Source of the DNA: Bos javanicus
Lineage: Eukaryota > Chordata > Mammalia > Artiodactyla > Bovidae
Direction of reading: 5' to 3'
Assembly (NCBI RefSeq): GCF_032452875.1
Contig: NW_026893681.1
Location: forward strand, 310,001-374,000
Length of the DNA: 64,000 nt
Shown: in pieces, positions 13,401-27,526 of the stretch
How the letters are laid out: each line of letters starts with the position of its first letter
How positions within the stretch are numbered: the stretch's first letter is position 1
The notes under the pieces: generated by a model
Told to the model about the DNA's origin: nothing
The model's input: only the letters and a program-made list of their open reading frames with translations
Databases searched by the model: none
Position numbers and translations under genes: made by a program

Positions 13401-14308
13401 TATCATGCATTGATCACTTGGCTGTCATGCACTGATCACGTGGCTGATCATACACTGATCACGTGACTGCATGCACTGATCAATTGACTGCCCATGCAGT
13501 GATCACATGGATGATCATACACTGATCATGTAACTGATCATGCACTAAAAAAATGGCTGATCAAGCCCTGATCACATGACTGATCATGCACTGTTCACGA
13601 AGCTGATCATACAATGATCACGTGACTGTGCATGCACTGATCACTTGGCTGATCATGCACAGATCACATGGCTATCATGCACTGATCACTTGATTGTGCA
13701 TGCAATAATCACGTGGATGATCATGCATTTATCACGTGGCTGATCATGCACTAATCACAAGGGTGATCATGAACTGATCACGTGACTTAGCATGCTGTGA
13801 TCTCGTGTCTGAATGGTGCTGATCATGTGACTAATCAAGAACTGATCACGTGGCTATCATGCATTGATCACTTGGCTGTCATGCACTGATCACGTGGCTG
13901 ATCATACACTGATCACGTGACTGCACATGCACTGATGACATGGCTGATCATACAGTGATCACGTGGCTGATCATGCACGGATCATGTGGTTGATCATGCA
14001 CTAATCACGTTGCTGATCATGCACTGATCAGGTGGCTATCATGCACTGCTTACGAGGCTGATCATGCACTGATCACATGGCAATCATGCACTGATCACGT
14101 GTCTTATCATACACTGATCATTGACTGATCATGCACTGATCACGTGCCTGATCATTCACTGATCACCTGGCTGATCATGCACTGATCACGAAGCTGATCA
14201 TACACTGATCACGTGACTGCATGCACTGATCATTTCGATGATCATGCATTGATCAAGGGGCTGATCATGCACTGACCACGTGGCTGATCCTACAATGATC
14301 ACGTGACT
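13401..14308 (+). repeat. 454-bp tandem step, short then long form
   Basis: TATCATGCATTGATCACTTG at 13,401 recurs at 13,855. The first pass (13,401-13,854) is short-form sequence; the second (from 13,855) is long-form sequence. The joint is CACGTGGCTATCATGCATTG, where the base before CTATC is G as in the incoming short-form copy and not A as in CGTAGCTATC. Confidence 0.88.
13461..13485 (+). other. 708-bp deletion joint, unit 3
   Basis: Same joint as in unit 2, but this unit also contains the full long form further on because of the 454-bp step-back. Confidence 0.88.
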
Positions 14309-15031
14309 GATCATGCACTGATCACGAGGCTGACCATGCACTGATCACGAAGCTGATCATACACTGATCACGTGACTGTGCATGCACTGATAACATGGGT
14401 GATCATGCACTGATCACGTGTTTGATCATGCACTGATCACGTGGCTGATCATACACTGATCATGTGCCTGATCATGCACTAAATATGTTGCGGATCATGC
14501 ACTGATCACATAGCTGATCATACACTGATCACCTGGCTGATCATACTCTGATCACCTGGCTGATCAGACACTGATCACGTGGCTGATCATACTCTGAACA
14601 CGAAGCTGATCATACACTGATCACATGACTGCATGCACTGATCAATTGACTGCCCATGCACTGATCACGTGGATGATCATACGCTGATCATGTGACTGAT
14701 CATGCACTAAAAAAATGGCTGATCAAGCCCTGATCACATGACTGATCATGCACTGTTCACGAAGCTGATCATACAATGATCACGTGACTGTGCATGCACT
14801 GATCACTTGGCTGATCATGCACAGATCACATGGCTATCATGCACTGATCACTTGATTGTGCATGCAATAATCACGTGGATGATCATGCATGTATCACCTG
14901 GCTGATCATGCACTAATCACAAGGGTGATCATGAACTGATCACGTGACTTAGCATGCTGTGATCTCGGGTCTGAGTGGTGCTAATCATGTGACTAATTAA
15001 GAACTGATCACGTGGCTCTCATGCACTGATG

Positions 15032-15279
15032 ATGTGCCTCAGGAGGCAATAACCAAAGAGCTGAGCAGGCACGAATCACGCAATCAGCAGGCAATAATCA
15101 TGGACCTCAGCTGTGATGAATCATGCTGCTCAGCTGGCAATCATCAAGCAGCTGAATAGGCAGGAATCAGACGGCTCAGCTGGCCATTGTCAAGCAGATG
15201 AGCAGGCAGGAATCACGCAGCTCAGCTGGCAATTGTCAAGCAGCGGAGCAGACAGGAAAAACGGAGCTCAGTAGGCCCT
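15032..15279 (+). repeat. Island 4
   Basis: Standard island, preceded by TAATTAAG. Confidence 0.9.
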
Positions 15280-18200
15280 GATCACGTGACTGAGCACACA
15301 CTGATCACGTGACTGATAATGAACTGATCACGAGGCTATAATGCACTGATCACCTGACTGCGCATGCACTGATCATGTGGATGATCATACACTGATCACG
15401 TGGCTGATCACGCAATGATCACGTGACTGATCATGCACTGATCACGTGGCTATCATGCACTGCTCACATGACTGAGCATGCACTGATCACGTAGCTATCA
15501 TGCATTGATCACTTGGCTATCATGCACTAATCACGTGGCTGATCATGCACTGATCACGAAGCTGATCATACACTGATCACGGGACTGTGCAGGCACTGAT
15601 CACGTGGCTGATCATGCACTGATCACGTGGCTGATCATGCAATGATAACCTGGCTATCATACACTGATCACGTGACTGATCATGCACTCTTCACTGGCCT
15701 GATCATGCACTGATCCCGTGGCTGATCATGCAATGATCAGGAAGCTGATCATACACTGATCACGTGACTCTGCCTGCTGTGTGGCTGATCATGCACTGAT
15801 CACGTGGCTGATCATACACTGATCACGTCGCTGATCATGCACTGATCACGGTGCGGATCATGAACTGATCACGTGGCTGATCATACACTGATCACGTGGC
15901 TGTTCATGCACTGATCACGTGGCTGACCATACACTTATCAAATTACTGATAATGCACTGATCACGTGGCTGATAATGCACTGATCACGTGGCTGATCATG
16001 CACTGATCCCCTGGCTGATCATACACTGATCACATGGCTGATCATGCACTGATCACGTGTCTGATCATCCACTGATTTGAAGCTGATCATAGACTGATCA
16101 CGTGATTCATGCACTGATCCCGGGGCTGATCATGCACATATCAAGTGGCTGATCAAGCACTGATCACGTGACTGATAATTCACTGATCACGTGACTGATC
16201 ATGCACTGATCACGTGACTGATCATGCACTGATCCCCTGGCTGATCATGCACTAATCACGTAGCTGATCATATACTGATCACGTGACTGTGCATGCACTG
16301 ATAACTTGGCTGATCATGCCCTGATCACGAGGCTGATCATGCACTGATCACATGGCTGATCATACACTGATCACGTGCCTGATCATGCACTAATCACGTG
16401 GCGGAACATGCACTATTCACGTGGCTGATCATACACTGATCACGTGGCTGACCATACTCTGATCACGTGGCTGATCATACACTGATCACGCGGCTGATCA
16501 TGCACTGATCACGTGTCTATCATGCACTAATCACGTGAATGGGCATGAACTGATCACTTACCTGTTCATGCAGTGATTCCGTGGCTATCATGCACTGATC
16601 ACGTGGCTGATCATGCACTGATCACATGACTGATTAAGCACTGATCGCGTAGCTATAATGCACTGATCACATGACTGCGCATGCCATGATCATGTGACTG
16701 ATCATGCACTGATCACGTGGCTATCATGCACTGATAACGTGGCTGATCATGCAGTGATCACGTGACTGATTATGCACTGATCGCGAAGCTATCATGCACT
16801 GATCACATGACAGCTCATGCCATGATCGCGTGACTGATCATGCACTGATCACGTGGCTATCATGCACTGATCATATGGCTAATCATACATTGATCACCTA
16901 AATAATCATGCACTCATCCCGGGGCGGTCTTGCACTGATCACGTGGCTGATCAGGCACTGATAACTTAGCTATCATGCACTGATCACATGACTGCGCAAG
17001 AACTGTTCACGTGGATATCATACACTGGACACGTGACAGATCATGCACTGATCACGTGACTGATCATGCACTGATCTGGTGGCTATCATGCATTGATCAC
17101 GTGATTGGTCATACACAGATCACGTGACTGATCATGCACTGATCACGTGACTGCACATGCACTGATCATGTAAATGTAGGCAATGATCACATGGCTATCA
17201 TGCACTGATCACGTGGCTGATCATGCACTGATCATGAGACTGAGCATGCACTGATCACGTAGCTATCATGCATTGATCAATTGGCTATCATGCACTGATC
17301 ACGTGGCTGATCATACACTGATCACGTGGCTGATCATGCACTAATCACGTTGCTTATCATGCACTGATCAGGTGGCTATCATGCACTGATCACGTGGCTG
17401 ATCATGCACTGCTCACATGGCTGATCGTACACTGATCACGTGGCTGATCATGCACTAATCACGTTCCTTATCCTGCAATGATCAGGTTGCTATCATGCAC
17501 TGATCACATGGCTGATCATACACTGATCAGGTGACTGCGCATGCACTGATCACATGACTGATCATGCACTGATCATGTGGCTGATCATGCACTGATAAGC
17601 TGGCTATCATACACTGATCAGGTGACTGATCATGCACTCTTCACGTGCCTGATCATGCACTGATCACGTGGCTGATCATGCACTGAATACGAAGCTGATC
17701 ATACACTGATCACGTGACTGTGCATGCACTGATAACTTGGCTGGTATGCACTAATCCCGTGGCTGATCATGCACTAATCACATTGCCGATCATGCACTGA
17801 TCACGTGACTGATCATGCACTGATCTGGTGCCTATCAGGCATTGATCCCGTGGTTGATCATACACTGATCACATGACTGATCATGCACTGATCACCTGGC
17901 TATCATGCACTGATCACGTAGCTGATCATGCACTGATCAAGTGATTGAACATGCACTGAAGACGTGACTGATCCTGCACTAATCACATGGCTATCATGCA
18001 CTGATCATGTGACTGCGCATCCACTGATCTCGAGGATGATCGTACACTGATCACGTGGCTGATCAGGAACTGATTACATGACTGACCATACAGTGATCAC
18101 GTGTCTGAATATTGCTGATCATGTTATTGATCATGTGCTGATCAGGTGTGTATCATGCACTGATCACCTGACTGCGCATGCACTGACCATGTAACTGTAG

Positions 18201-19449
18201 GCAATTATCACATGGCTATCATGCAGTGATCACGTGGATGATCATGCACTGACCATGCACTGATCACGTAGCTATCATGCATTGATCACTTGGCTGTCAT
18301 GCACTGATCACGTGGCTGATCATACACTGATCACGTGACTGCACATGCACTGATGACATGGCTGATCATACAGTGATCACGTGGCTGATCATGCACGGAT
18401 CATGTGGTTGATCATGCACTAATCACGTTGCTGATCATGCACTGATCAGGTGGCTATCATGCACTGCTTACGAGGCTGATCATGCACTGATCACATGGCA
18501 ATCATGCACTGATCACGTGTCTTATCATACACTGATCATTGACTGATCATGCACTGATCACGTGCCTGATCATTCACTGATCACCTGGCTGATCATGCAC
18601 TGATCACGAAGCTGATCATACACTGATCACGTGACTGCATGCACTGATCATTTCGATGATCATGCATTGATCAAGGGGCTGATCATGCACTGACCACGTG
18701 GCTGATCCTACAATGATCACGTGACTGATCATGCACTGATCACGAGGCTGACCATGCACTGATCACGAAGCTGATCATACACTGATCACGTGACTGTGCA
18801 TGCACTGATAACATGGGTGATCATGCACTGATCACGTGTTTGATCATGCACTGATCACGTGGCTGATCATACACTGATCATGTGCCTGATCATGCACTAA
18901 ATATGTTGCGGATCATGCACTGATCACATAGCTGATCATACACTGATCACCTGGCTGATCATACTCTGATCACCTGGCTGATCAGACACTGATCACGTGG
19001 CTGATCATACTCTGAACACGAAGCTGATCATACACTGATCACATGACTGCATGCACTGATCAATTGACTGCCCATGCACTGATCACGTGGATGATCATAC
19101 GCTGATCATGTGACTGATCATGCACTAAAAAAATGGCTGATCAAGCCCTGATCACATGACTGATCATGCACTGTTCACGAAGCTGATCATACAATGATCA
19201 CGTGACTGTGCATGCACTGATCACTTGGCTGATCATGCACAGATCACATGGCTATCATGCACTGATCACTTGATTGTGCATGCAATAATCACGTGGATGA
19301 TCATGCATGTATCACCTGGCTGATCATGCACTAATCACAAGGGTGATCATGAACTGATCACGTGACTTAGCATGCTGTGATCTCGGGTCTGAGTGGTGCT
19401 AATCATGTGACTAATTAAGAACTGATCACGTGGCTCTCATGCACTGATG
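15032..19449 (+). repeat. HOR unit 4 (A, long form, 4418 bp)
   Basis: Colinear with unit 1 and identical in length. A small difference is ATCACCTGGCTG near 18,947 where units 0 and 1 have ATCAACTGGCTG. The pre-island segment is single-copy and ends in TAATTAAG. Confidence 0.92.
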
Positions 19450-19697
19450 ATGTGCCTCAGGAGGCAATAACCAAAGAGCTGAGCAGGCACGAATCACGCA
19501 ATCAGCAGGCAATAATCATGGACCTCAGCTGTGATGAATCATGCTGCTCAGCTGGCAATCATCAAGCAGCTGAATAGGCAGGAATCAGACGGCTCAGCTG
19601 GCCATTGTCAAGCAGATGAGCAGGCAGGAATCACGCAGCTCAGCTGGCAATTGTCAAGCAGCGGAGCAGACAGGAAAAACGGAGCTCAGTAGGCCCT
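19450..19697 (+). repeat. Island 5
   Basis: Standard island, preceded by TAATTAAG. Confidence 0.9.
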
Positions 19698-22600
19698 GAT
19701 CACGTGACTGAGCACACACTGATCACGTGACTGATAATGAACTGATCACGAGGCTATAATGCACTGATCACCTGACTGCGCATGCACTGATCATGTGGAT
19801 GATCATACACTGATCACGTGGCTGATCACGCAATGATCACGTGACTGATCATGCACTGATCACGTGGCTATCATGCACTGCTCACATGATTGAGCATGCA
19901 CTGATCACCTAGCTATCATGCATTGATCACTTGGCTATCATGCACTAATCACGTGGCTGATCATGCACTGATCACGAAGCTGATCATACACTGATCACGG
20001 GACTGTGCAGGCACTGATCACGTGGCTGATCATGCACTGATCACGTGGCTGATCATGCAATGATAACCTGGCTATCATACACTGATCACGTGACTGATCA
20101 TGCACTCTTCACTGGCCTGATCATGCACTGATCCCGTGGCTGATCATGCAATGATCAGGAAGCTGATCATACACTGATCACGTGACTCTGCCTGCTGTGT
20201 GGCTGATCATGCACTGATCACGTGGCTGATCATACACTGATCACGTCGCTGATCATGCACTGATCACGGTGCGGATCATGAACTGATCACGTGGCTGATC
20301 ATACACTGATCACGTGGCTGTTCATGCACTGATCACGTGGCTGACCATACACTTATCAAATTACTGATAATGCACTGATCACGTGGCTGATAATGCACTG
20401 ATCACGTGGCTGATCATGCACTGATCCCCTGGCTGATCATACACTGATCACATGGCTGATCATGCACTGATCACGTGTCTGATCATCCACTGATTTGAAG
20501 CTGATCATAGACTGATCACGTGATTCATGCACTGATCCCGGGGCTGATCATGCACATATCAAGTGGCTGATCAAGCACTGATCACGTGACTGATAATTCA
20601 CTGATCACGTGACTGATCATGCACTGATCACGTGACTGATCATGCACTGATCCCCTGGCTGATCATGCACTAATCACGTAGCTGATCATATACTGATCAC
20701 GTGACTGTGCATGCACTGATAACTTGGCTGATCATGCCCTGATCACGAGGCTGATCATGCACTGATCACATGGCTGATCATACACTGATCACGTGCCTGA
20801 TCATGCACTAATCACGTGGCGGAACATGCACTATTCACGTGGCTGATCATACACTGATCACGTGGCTGACCATACTCTGATCACGTGGCTGATCATACAC
20901 TGATCACGCGGCTGATCATGCACTGATCACGTGTCTATCATGCACTAATCACGTGAATGGGCATGAACTGATCACTTACCTGTTCATGCAGTGATTCCGT
21001 GGCTATCATGCACTGATCACGTGGCTGATCATGCACTGATCACATGACTGATTAAGCACTGATCGCGTAGCTATAATGCACTGATCACATGACTGCGCAT
21101 GCCATGATCATGTGACTGATCATGCACTGATCACGTGGCTATCATGCACTGATAACGTGGCTGATCATGCAGTGATCACGTGACTGATTATGCACTGATC
21201 GCGAAGCTATCATGCACTGATCACATGACAGCTCATGCCATGATCGCGTGACTGATCATGCACTGATCACGTGGCTATCATGCACTGATCATATGGCTAA
21301 TCATACATTGATCACCTAAATAATCATGCACTCATCCCGGGCGGTCTTGCACTGATCACGTGGCTGATCAGGCACTGATAACTTAGCTATCATGCACTGA
21401 TCACATGACTGCGCAAGAACTGTTCACGTGGATATCATACACTGGACACGTGACAGATCATGCACTGATCACGTGACTGATCATGCACTGATCTGGTGGC
21501 TATCATGCATTGATCACGTGATTGGTCATACACAGATCACGTGACTGATCATGCACTGATCACGTGACTGCACATGCACTGATCATGTAAATGTAGGCAA
21601 TGATCACATGGCTATCATGCACTGATCACGTGGCTGATCATGCACTGATCATGAGACTGAGCATGCACTGATCACGTAGCTATCATGCATTGATCAATTG
21701 GCTATCATGCACTGATCACGTGGCTGATCATACACTGATCACGTGGCTGATCATGCACTAATCACGTTGCTTATCATGCACTGATCAGGTGGCTATCATG
21801 CACTGATCACGTGGCTGATCATGCACTGCTCACATGGCTGATCGTACACTGATCACGTGGCTGATCATGCACTAATCACGTTCCTTATCCTGCAATGATC
21901 AGGTTGCTATCATGCACTGATCACATGGCTGATCATACACTGATCAGGTGACTGCGCATGCACTGATCACATGACTGATCATGCACTGATCATGTGGCTG
22001 ATCATGCACTGATAAGCTGGCTATCATACACTGATCAGGTGACTGATCATGCACTCTTCACGTGCCTGATCATGCACTGATCACGTGGCTGATCATGCAC
22101 TGAATACGAAGCTGATCATACACTGATCACGTGACTGTGCATGCACTGATAACTTGGCTGGTCATGCACTAATCACATTGCCGATCATGCACTGATCACG
22201 TGACTGATCATGCACTGATCTGGTGCCTATCAGGCATTGATCCCGTGGTTGATCATACACTGATCACATGACTGATCATGCACTGATCACCTGGCTATCA
22301 TGCACTGATCACGTAGCTGATCATGCACTGATCAAGTGATTGAACATGCACTGAAGACGTGACTGATCCTGCACTAATCACATGGCTATCATGCACTGAT
22401 CATGTGACTGCGCATCCACTGATCTCGAGGATGATCGTACACTGATCACGTGGCTGATCAGGAACTGATCACATGACTGACCATACAGTGATCACGTGTC
22501 TGAATATTGCTGATCATGTTATTGATCATGTGCTGATCAGGTGTGTATCATGCACTGATCACCTGACTGCGCATGCACTGACCATGTAACTGTAGGCAAT

Positions 22601-22720
22601 TATCACATGGCTATCATGCAGTGATCACGTGGATGATCATGCACTGACCATGCACTGATCACGTAGCTATCATGCATTGATCACTTGGCTGTCATGCACT
22701 GATCACGTGGCTGATCATAC

Positions 22721-22748
22721 ACTGATCACGTGACTGCATGCACTGATC
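22721..22748 (+). other. 708-bp deletion joint, unit 5
   Basis: Identical joint sequence to unit 2. Confidence 0.88.
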
Positions 22749-22955
22749 AATTGACTGCCCATGCAGTGATCACATGGATGATCATACACTGATCATGTAA
22801 CTGATCATGCACTAAAAAAATGGCTGATCAAGCCCTGATCACATGACTGATCATGCACTGTTCACGAAGCTGATCATACAATGATCACGTGACTGTGCAT
22901 GCACTGATCACTTGGCTGATCATGCACAGATCACATGGCTATCATGCACTGATCA

Positions 22956-23362
22956 CTTGATTGTGCATGCAATAATCACGTGGATGATCATGCATTTATC
23001 ACGTGGCTGATCATGCACTAATCACAAGGGTGATCATGAACTGATCACGTGACTTAGCATGCTGTGATCTCGTGTCTGAATGGTGCTGATCATGTGACTA
23101 ATCAAGAACTGATCACGTGGCTATCATGCACTGATCACGTGGCTGATCATACACTGATCACGTGGCTATCATGCACTGATCACTTGATTGTGCATGCAAT
23201 AATCACGTGGATGATCATGCATGTATCACCTGGCTGATCATGCACTAATCACAAGGGTGATCATGAACTGATCACGTGACTTAGCATGCTGTGATCTCGG
23301 GTCTGAGTGGTGCTAATCATGTGACTAATCAAGAACTGATCACGTGGCTCTCATGCACTGAT
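22956..23362 (+). repeat. 227-bp tandem duplication before island 6
   Basis: Same two-copy structure as at 9751, with the same copy-specific bases. Confidence 0.9.
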
Positions 23363-23363
23363 G

Positions 23364-23611
23364 ATGTGCCTCAGGAGGCAATAACCAAAGAGCTGAGCAG
23401 GCACGAATCACGCAATCAGCAGGCAATAATCATGGACCTCAGCTGTGATGAATCATGCTGCTCAGCTGGCAATCATCAAGCAGCTGAATAGGCAGGAATC
23501 AGACGGCTCAGCTGGCCATTGTCAAGCAGATGAGCAGGCAGGAATCACGCAGCTCAGCTGGCAATTGTCAAGCAGCGGAGCAGACAGGAAAAACGGAGCT
23601 CAGTAGGCCCT
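23364..23611 (+). repeat. Island 6
   Basis: Standard island, preceded by the duplicated segment with TAATCAAG. Confidence 0.9.
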
Positions 23612-26600
23612 GATCACGTGACTGAGCACACACTGATCACGTGACTGATAATGAACTGATCACGAGGCTATAATGCACTGATCACCTGACTGCGCATGCA
23701 CTGATCATGTGGATGATCATACACTGATCACGTGGCTGATCACGCAATGATCACGTGACTGATCATGCACTGATCACGTGGCTATCATGCACTGCTCACA
23801 TGACTGAGCATGCACTGATCACGTAGCTATCATGCATTGATCACTTGGCTATCATGCACTAATCACGTGGCTGATCATGCACTGATCACGAAGCTGATCA
23901 TACACTGATCACGGGACTGTGCAGGCACTGATCACGTGGCTGATCATGCACTGATCACGTGGCTGATCATGCAATGATAACCTGGCTATCATACACTGAT
24001 CACGTGACTGATCATGCACTCTTCACTGGCCTGATCATGCACTGATCCCGTGGCTGATCATGCAATGATCAGGAAGCTGATCATACACTGATCACGTGAC
24101 TCTGCCTGCTGTGTGGCTGATCATGCACTGATCACGTGGCTGATCATACACTGATCACGTCGCTGATCATGCACTGATCACGGTGCGGATCATGAGCTGA
24201 TCACGTGGCTGATCATACACTGATCACGTGGCTGTTCATGCACTGATCACGTGGCTGACCATACACTTATCAAATTACTGATAATGCACTGATCACGTGG
24301 CTGATAATGCACTGATCACGTGGCTGATCATGCACTGATCCCCTGGCTGATCATACACTGATCACATGGCTGATCATGCACTGATCACGTGTCTGATCAT
24401 CCACTGATTTGAAGCTGATCATAGACTGATCACGTGATTCATGCACTGATCCCGGGGCTGATCATGCACATATCAAGTGGCTGATCAAGCACTGATCACG
24501 TGACTGATAATTCACTGATCACGTGACTGATCATGCACTGATCACGTGACTGATCATGCACTGATCCCCTGGCTGATCATGCACTAATCACGTAGCTGAT
24601 CATATACTGATCACGTGACTGTGCATGCACTGATAACTTGGCTGATCATGCCCTGATCACGAGGCTGATCATGCACTGATCACATGGCTGATCATACACT
24701 GATCACGTGCCTGATCATGCACTAATCACGTGGCGGAACATGCACTATTCACGTGGCTGATCATACACTGATCACGTGGCTGACCATACTCTGATCACGT
24801 GGCTGATCATACACTGATCACGCGGCTGATCATGCACTGATCACGTGTCTATCATGCACTAATCACGTGAATGGGCATGAACTGATCACTTACCTGTTCA
24901 TGCAGTGATTCCGTGGCTATCATGCACTGATCACGTGGCTGATCATGCACTGATCACATGACTGATTAAGCACTGATCGCGTAGCTATAATGCACTGATC
25001 ACATGACTGCGCATGCCATGATCATGTGACTGATCATGCACTGATCACGTGGCTATCATGCACTGATAACGTGGCTGATCATGCAGTGATCACGTGACTG
25101 ATTATGCACTGATCGCGAAGCTATCATGCACTGATCACATGACAGCTCATGCCATGATCGCGTGACTGATCATGCACTGATCACGTGGCTATCATGCACT
25201 GATCATATGGCTAATCATACATTGATCACCTAAATAATCATGCACTCATCCCGGGGCGGTCTTGCACTGATCACGTGGCTGATCAGGCACTGATAACTTA
25301 GCTATCATGCACTGATCACATGACTGCGCAAGAACTGTTCACGTGGATATCATACACTGGACACGTGACAGATCATGCACTGATCACGTGACTGATCATG
25401 CACTGATCTGGTGGCTATCATGCATTGATCACGTGATTGGTCATACACAGATCACGTGACTGATCATGCACTGATCACGTGACTGCACATGCACTGATCA
25501 TGTAAATGTAGGCAATGATCACATGGCTATCATGCACTGATCACGTGGCTGATCATGCACTGATCATGAGACTGAGCATGCACTGATCACGTAGCTATCA
25601 TGCATTGATCAATTGGCTATCATGCACTGATCACGTGGCTGATCATACACTGATCACGTGGCTGATCATGCACTAATCACGTTGCTTATCATGCACTGAT
25701 CAGGTGGCTATCATGCACTGATCACGTGGCTGATCATGCACTGCTCACATGGCTGATCGTACACTGATCACGTGGCTGATCATGCACTAATCACGTTCCT
25801 TATCCTGCAATGATCAGGTTGCTATCATGCACTGATCACATGGCTGATCATACACTGATCAGGTGACTGCGCATGCACTGATCACATGACTGATCATGCA
25901 CTGATCATGTGGCTGATCATGCACTGATAAGCTGGCTATCATACACTGATCAGGTGACTGATCATGCACTCTTCACGTGCCTGATCATGCACTGATCACG
26001 TGGCTGATCATGCACTGAATACGAAGCTGATCATACACTGATCACGTGACTGTGCATGCACTGATAACTTGGCTGGTCATGCACTAATCACATTGCCGAT
26101 CATGTACTGATCACGTGACTGATCATGCACTGATCTGGTGCCTATCAGGCATTGATCCCGTGGTTGATCATACACTGATCACATGACTGATCATGCACTG
26201 ATCACCTGGCTATCATGCACTGATCACGTAGCTGATCATGCACTGATCAAGTGATTGAACATGCACTGAAGACGTGACTGATCCTGCACTAATCACATGG
26301 CTATCATGCACTGATCATGTGACTGCGCATCCACTGATCTCGAGGATGATCGTACACTGATCACGTGGCTGATCAGGAACTGATCACATGACTGACCATA
26401 CAGTGATCACGTGTCTGAATATTGCTGATCATGTTATTGATCATGTGCTGATCAGGTGTGTATCATGCACTGATCACCTGACTGCGCATGCACTGACCAT
26501 GTAACTGTAGGCAATTATCACATGGCTATCATGCAGTGATCACGTGGATGATCATGCACTGACCATGCACTGATCACGTAGCTATCATGCATTGATCACT

Positions 26601-26640
26601 TGGCTGTCATGCACTGATCACGTGGCTGATCATACACTGA

Positions 26641-26665
26641 TCACGTGACTGCATGCACTGATCAA
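26641..26665 (+). other. 708-bp deletion joint, unit 6
   Basis: Identical joint sequence to unit 2. Confidence 0.88.
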
Positions 26666-26870
26666 TTGACTGCCCATGCAGTGATCACATGGATGATCAT
26701 ACACTGATCATGTAACTGATCATGCACTAAAAAAATGGCTGATCAAGCCCTGATCACATGACTGATCATGCACTGTTCACGAAGCTGATCATACAATGAT
26801 CACGTGACTGTGCATGCACTGATCACTTGGCTGATCATGCACAGATCACATGGCTATCATGCACTGATCA

Positions 26871-27277
26871 CTTGATTGTGCATGCAATAATCACGTGGAT
26901 GATCATGCATTTATCACGTGGCTGATCATGCACTAATCACAAGGGTGATCATGAACTGATCACGTGACTTAGCATGCTGTGATCTCGTGTCTGAATGGTG
27001 CTGATCATGTGACTAATCAAGAACTGATCACGTGGCTATCATGCACTGATCACGTGGCTGATCATACACTGATCACGTGGCTATCATGCACTGATCACTT
27101 GATTGTGCATGCAATAATCACGTGGATGATCATGCATGTATCACCTGGCTGATCATGCACTAATCACAAGGGTGATCATGAACTGATCACGTGACTTAGC
27201 ATGCTGTGATCTCGGGTCTGAGTGGTGCTAATCATGTGACTAATCAAGAACTGATCACGTGGCTCTCATGCACTGAT
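26871..27277 (+). repeat. 227-bp tandem duplication before island 7
   Basis: Same two-copy structure as at 9751. Confidence 0.9.
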
Positions 27278-27278
27278 G

Positions 27279-27526
27279 ATGTGCCTCAGGAGGCAATAAC
27301 CAAAGAGCTGAGCAGGCACGAATCACGCAATCAGCAGGCAATAATCATGGACCTCAGCTGTGATGAATCATGCTGCTCAGCTGGCAATCATCAAGCAGCT
27401 GAATAGGCAGGAATCAGACGGCTCAGCTGGCCATTGTCAAGCAGATGAGCAGGCAGGAATCACGCAGCTCAGCTGGCAATTGTCAAGCAGCGGAGCAGAC
27501 AGGAAAAACGGAGCTCAGTAGGCCCT
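27279..27526 (+). repeat. Island 7
   Basis: Standard island, preceded by the duplicated segment with TAATCAAG. Confidence 0.9.

Larger units (their letters stand above)
10159..15031 (+). repeat. HOR unit 3 (A, short/long hybrid, 4873 bp)
   Basis: The first part follows the short form, with the 708-bp deletion joint at about 13,467 and the GTGTCTGAATGG version of the pre-island segment at about 13,806. At about 13,855 the sequence steps back 454 bp to GCATTGATCACTTGG and then runs through the complete long form, ending in TAATTAAG. The same ~454-bp step is therefore covered twice, once in each form. With the +1 CACGTTGCTT patch near 12,385, the sum 4418+454+1 gives 4873. The simplest reading is an unequal crossover between a short and a long unit. 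Confidence 0.9.
19450..23363 (+). repeat. HOR unit 5 (A, short form, 3914 bp)
   Basis: Short form with the 708-bp deletion joint near 22,735 and the 227-bp duplication. It also has a 22-bp deletion near 22,160 (GGTCATGCACTAATCACATT, skipping an AATCCCGTGG monomer) and a one-base loss in the G run near 21,340 (CCCGGGCGG against CCCGGGGCGG elsewhere). The sum 4418-708+227-22-1 gives 3914. A private TGATTGAGCATG variant lies near 19,887. Confidence 0.92.
23364..27278 (+). repeat. HOR unit 6 (A, short form, 3915 bp)
   Basis: Same short form and same 22-bp deletion (near 26,074) as unit 5, but with the full G run; 4418-708+227-22 gives 3915. It carries CATGAGCTG near 24,190, a variant shared with the next unit only. 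Units 5 and 6 look like recent duplicates of each other. Confidence 0.92.
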
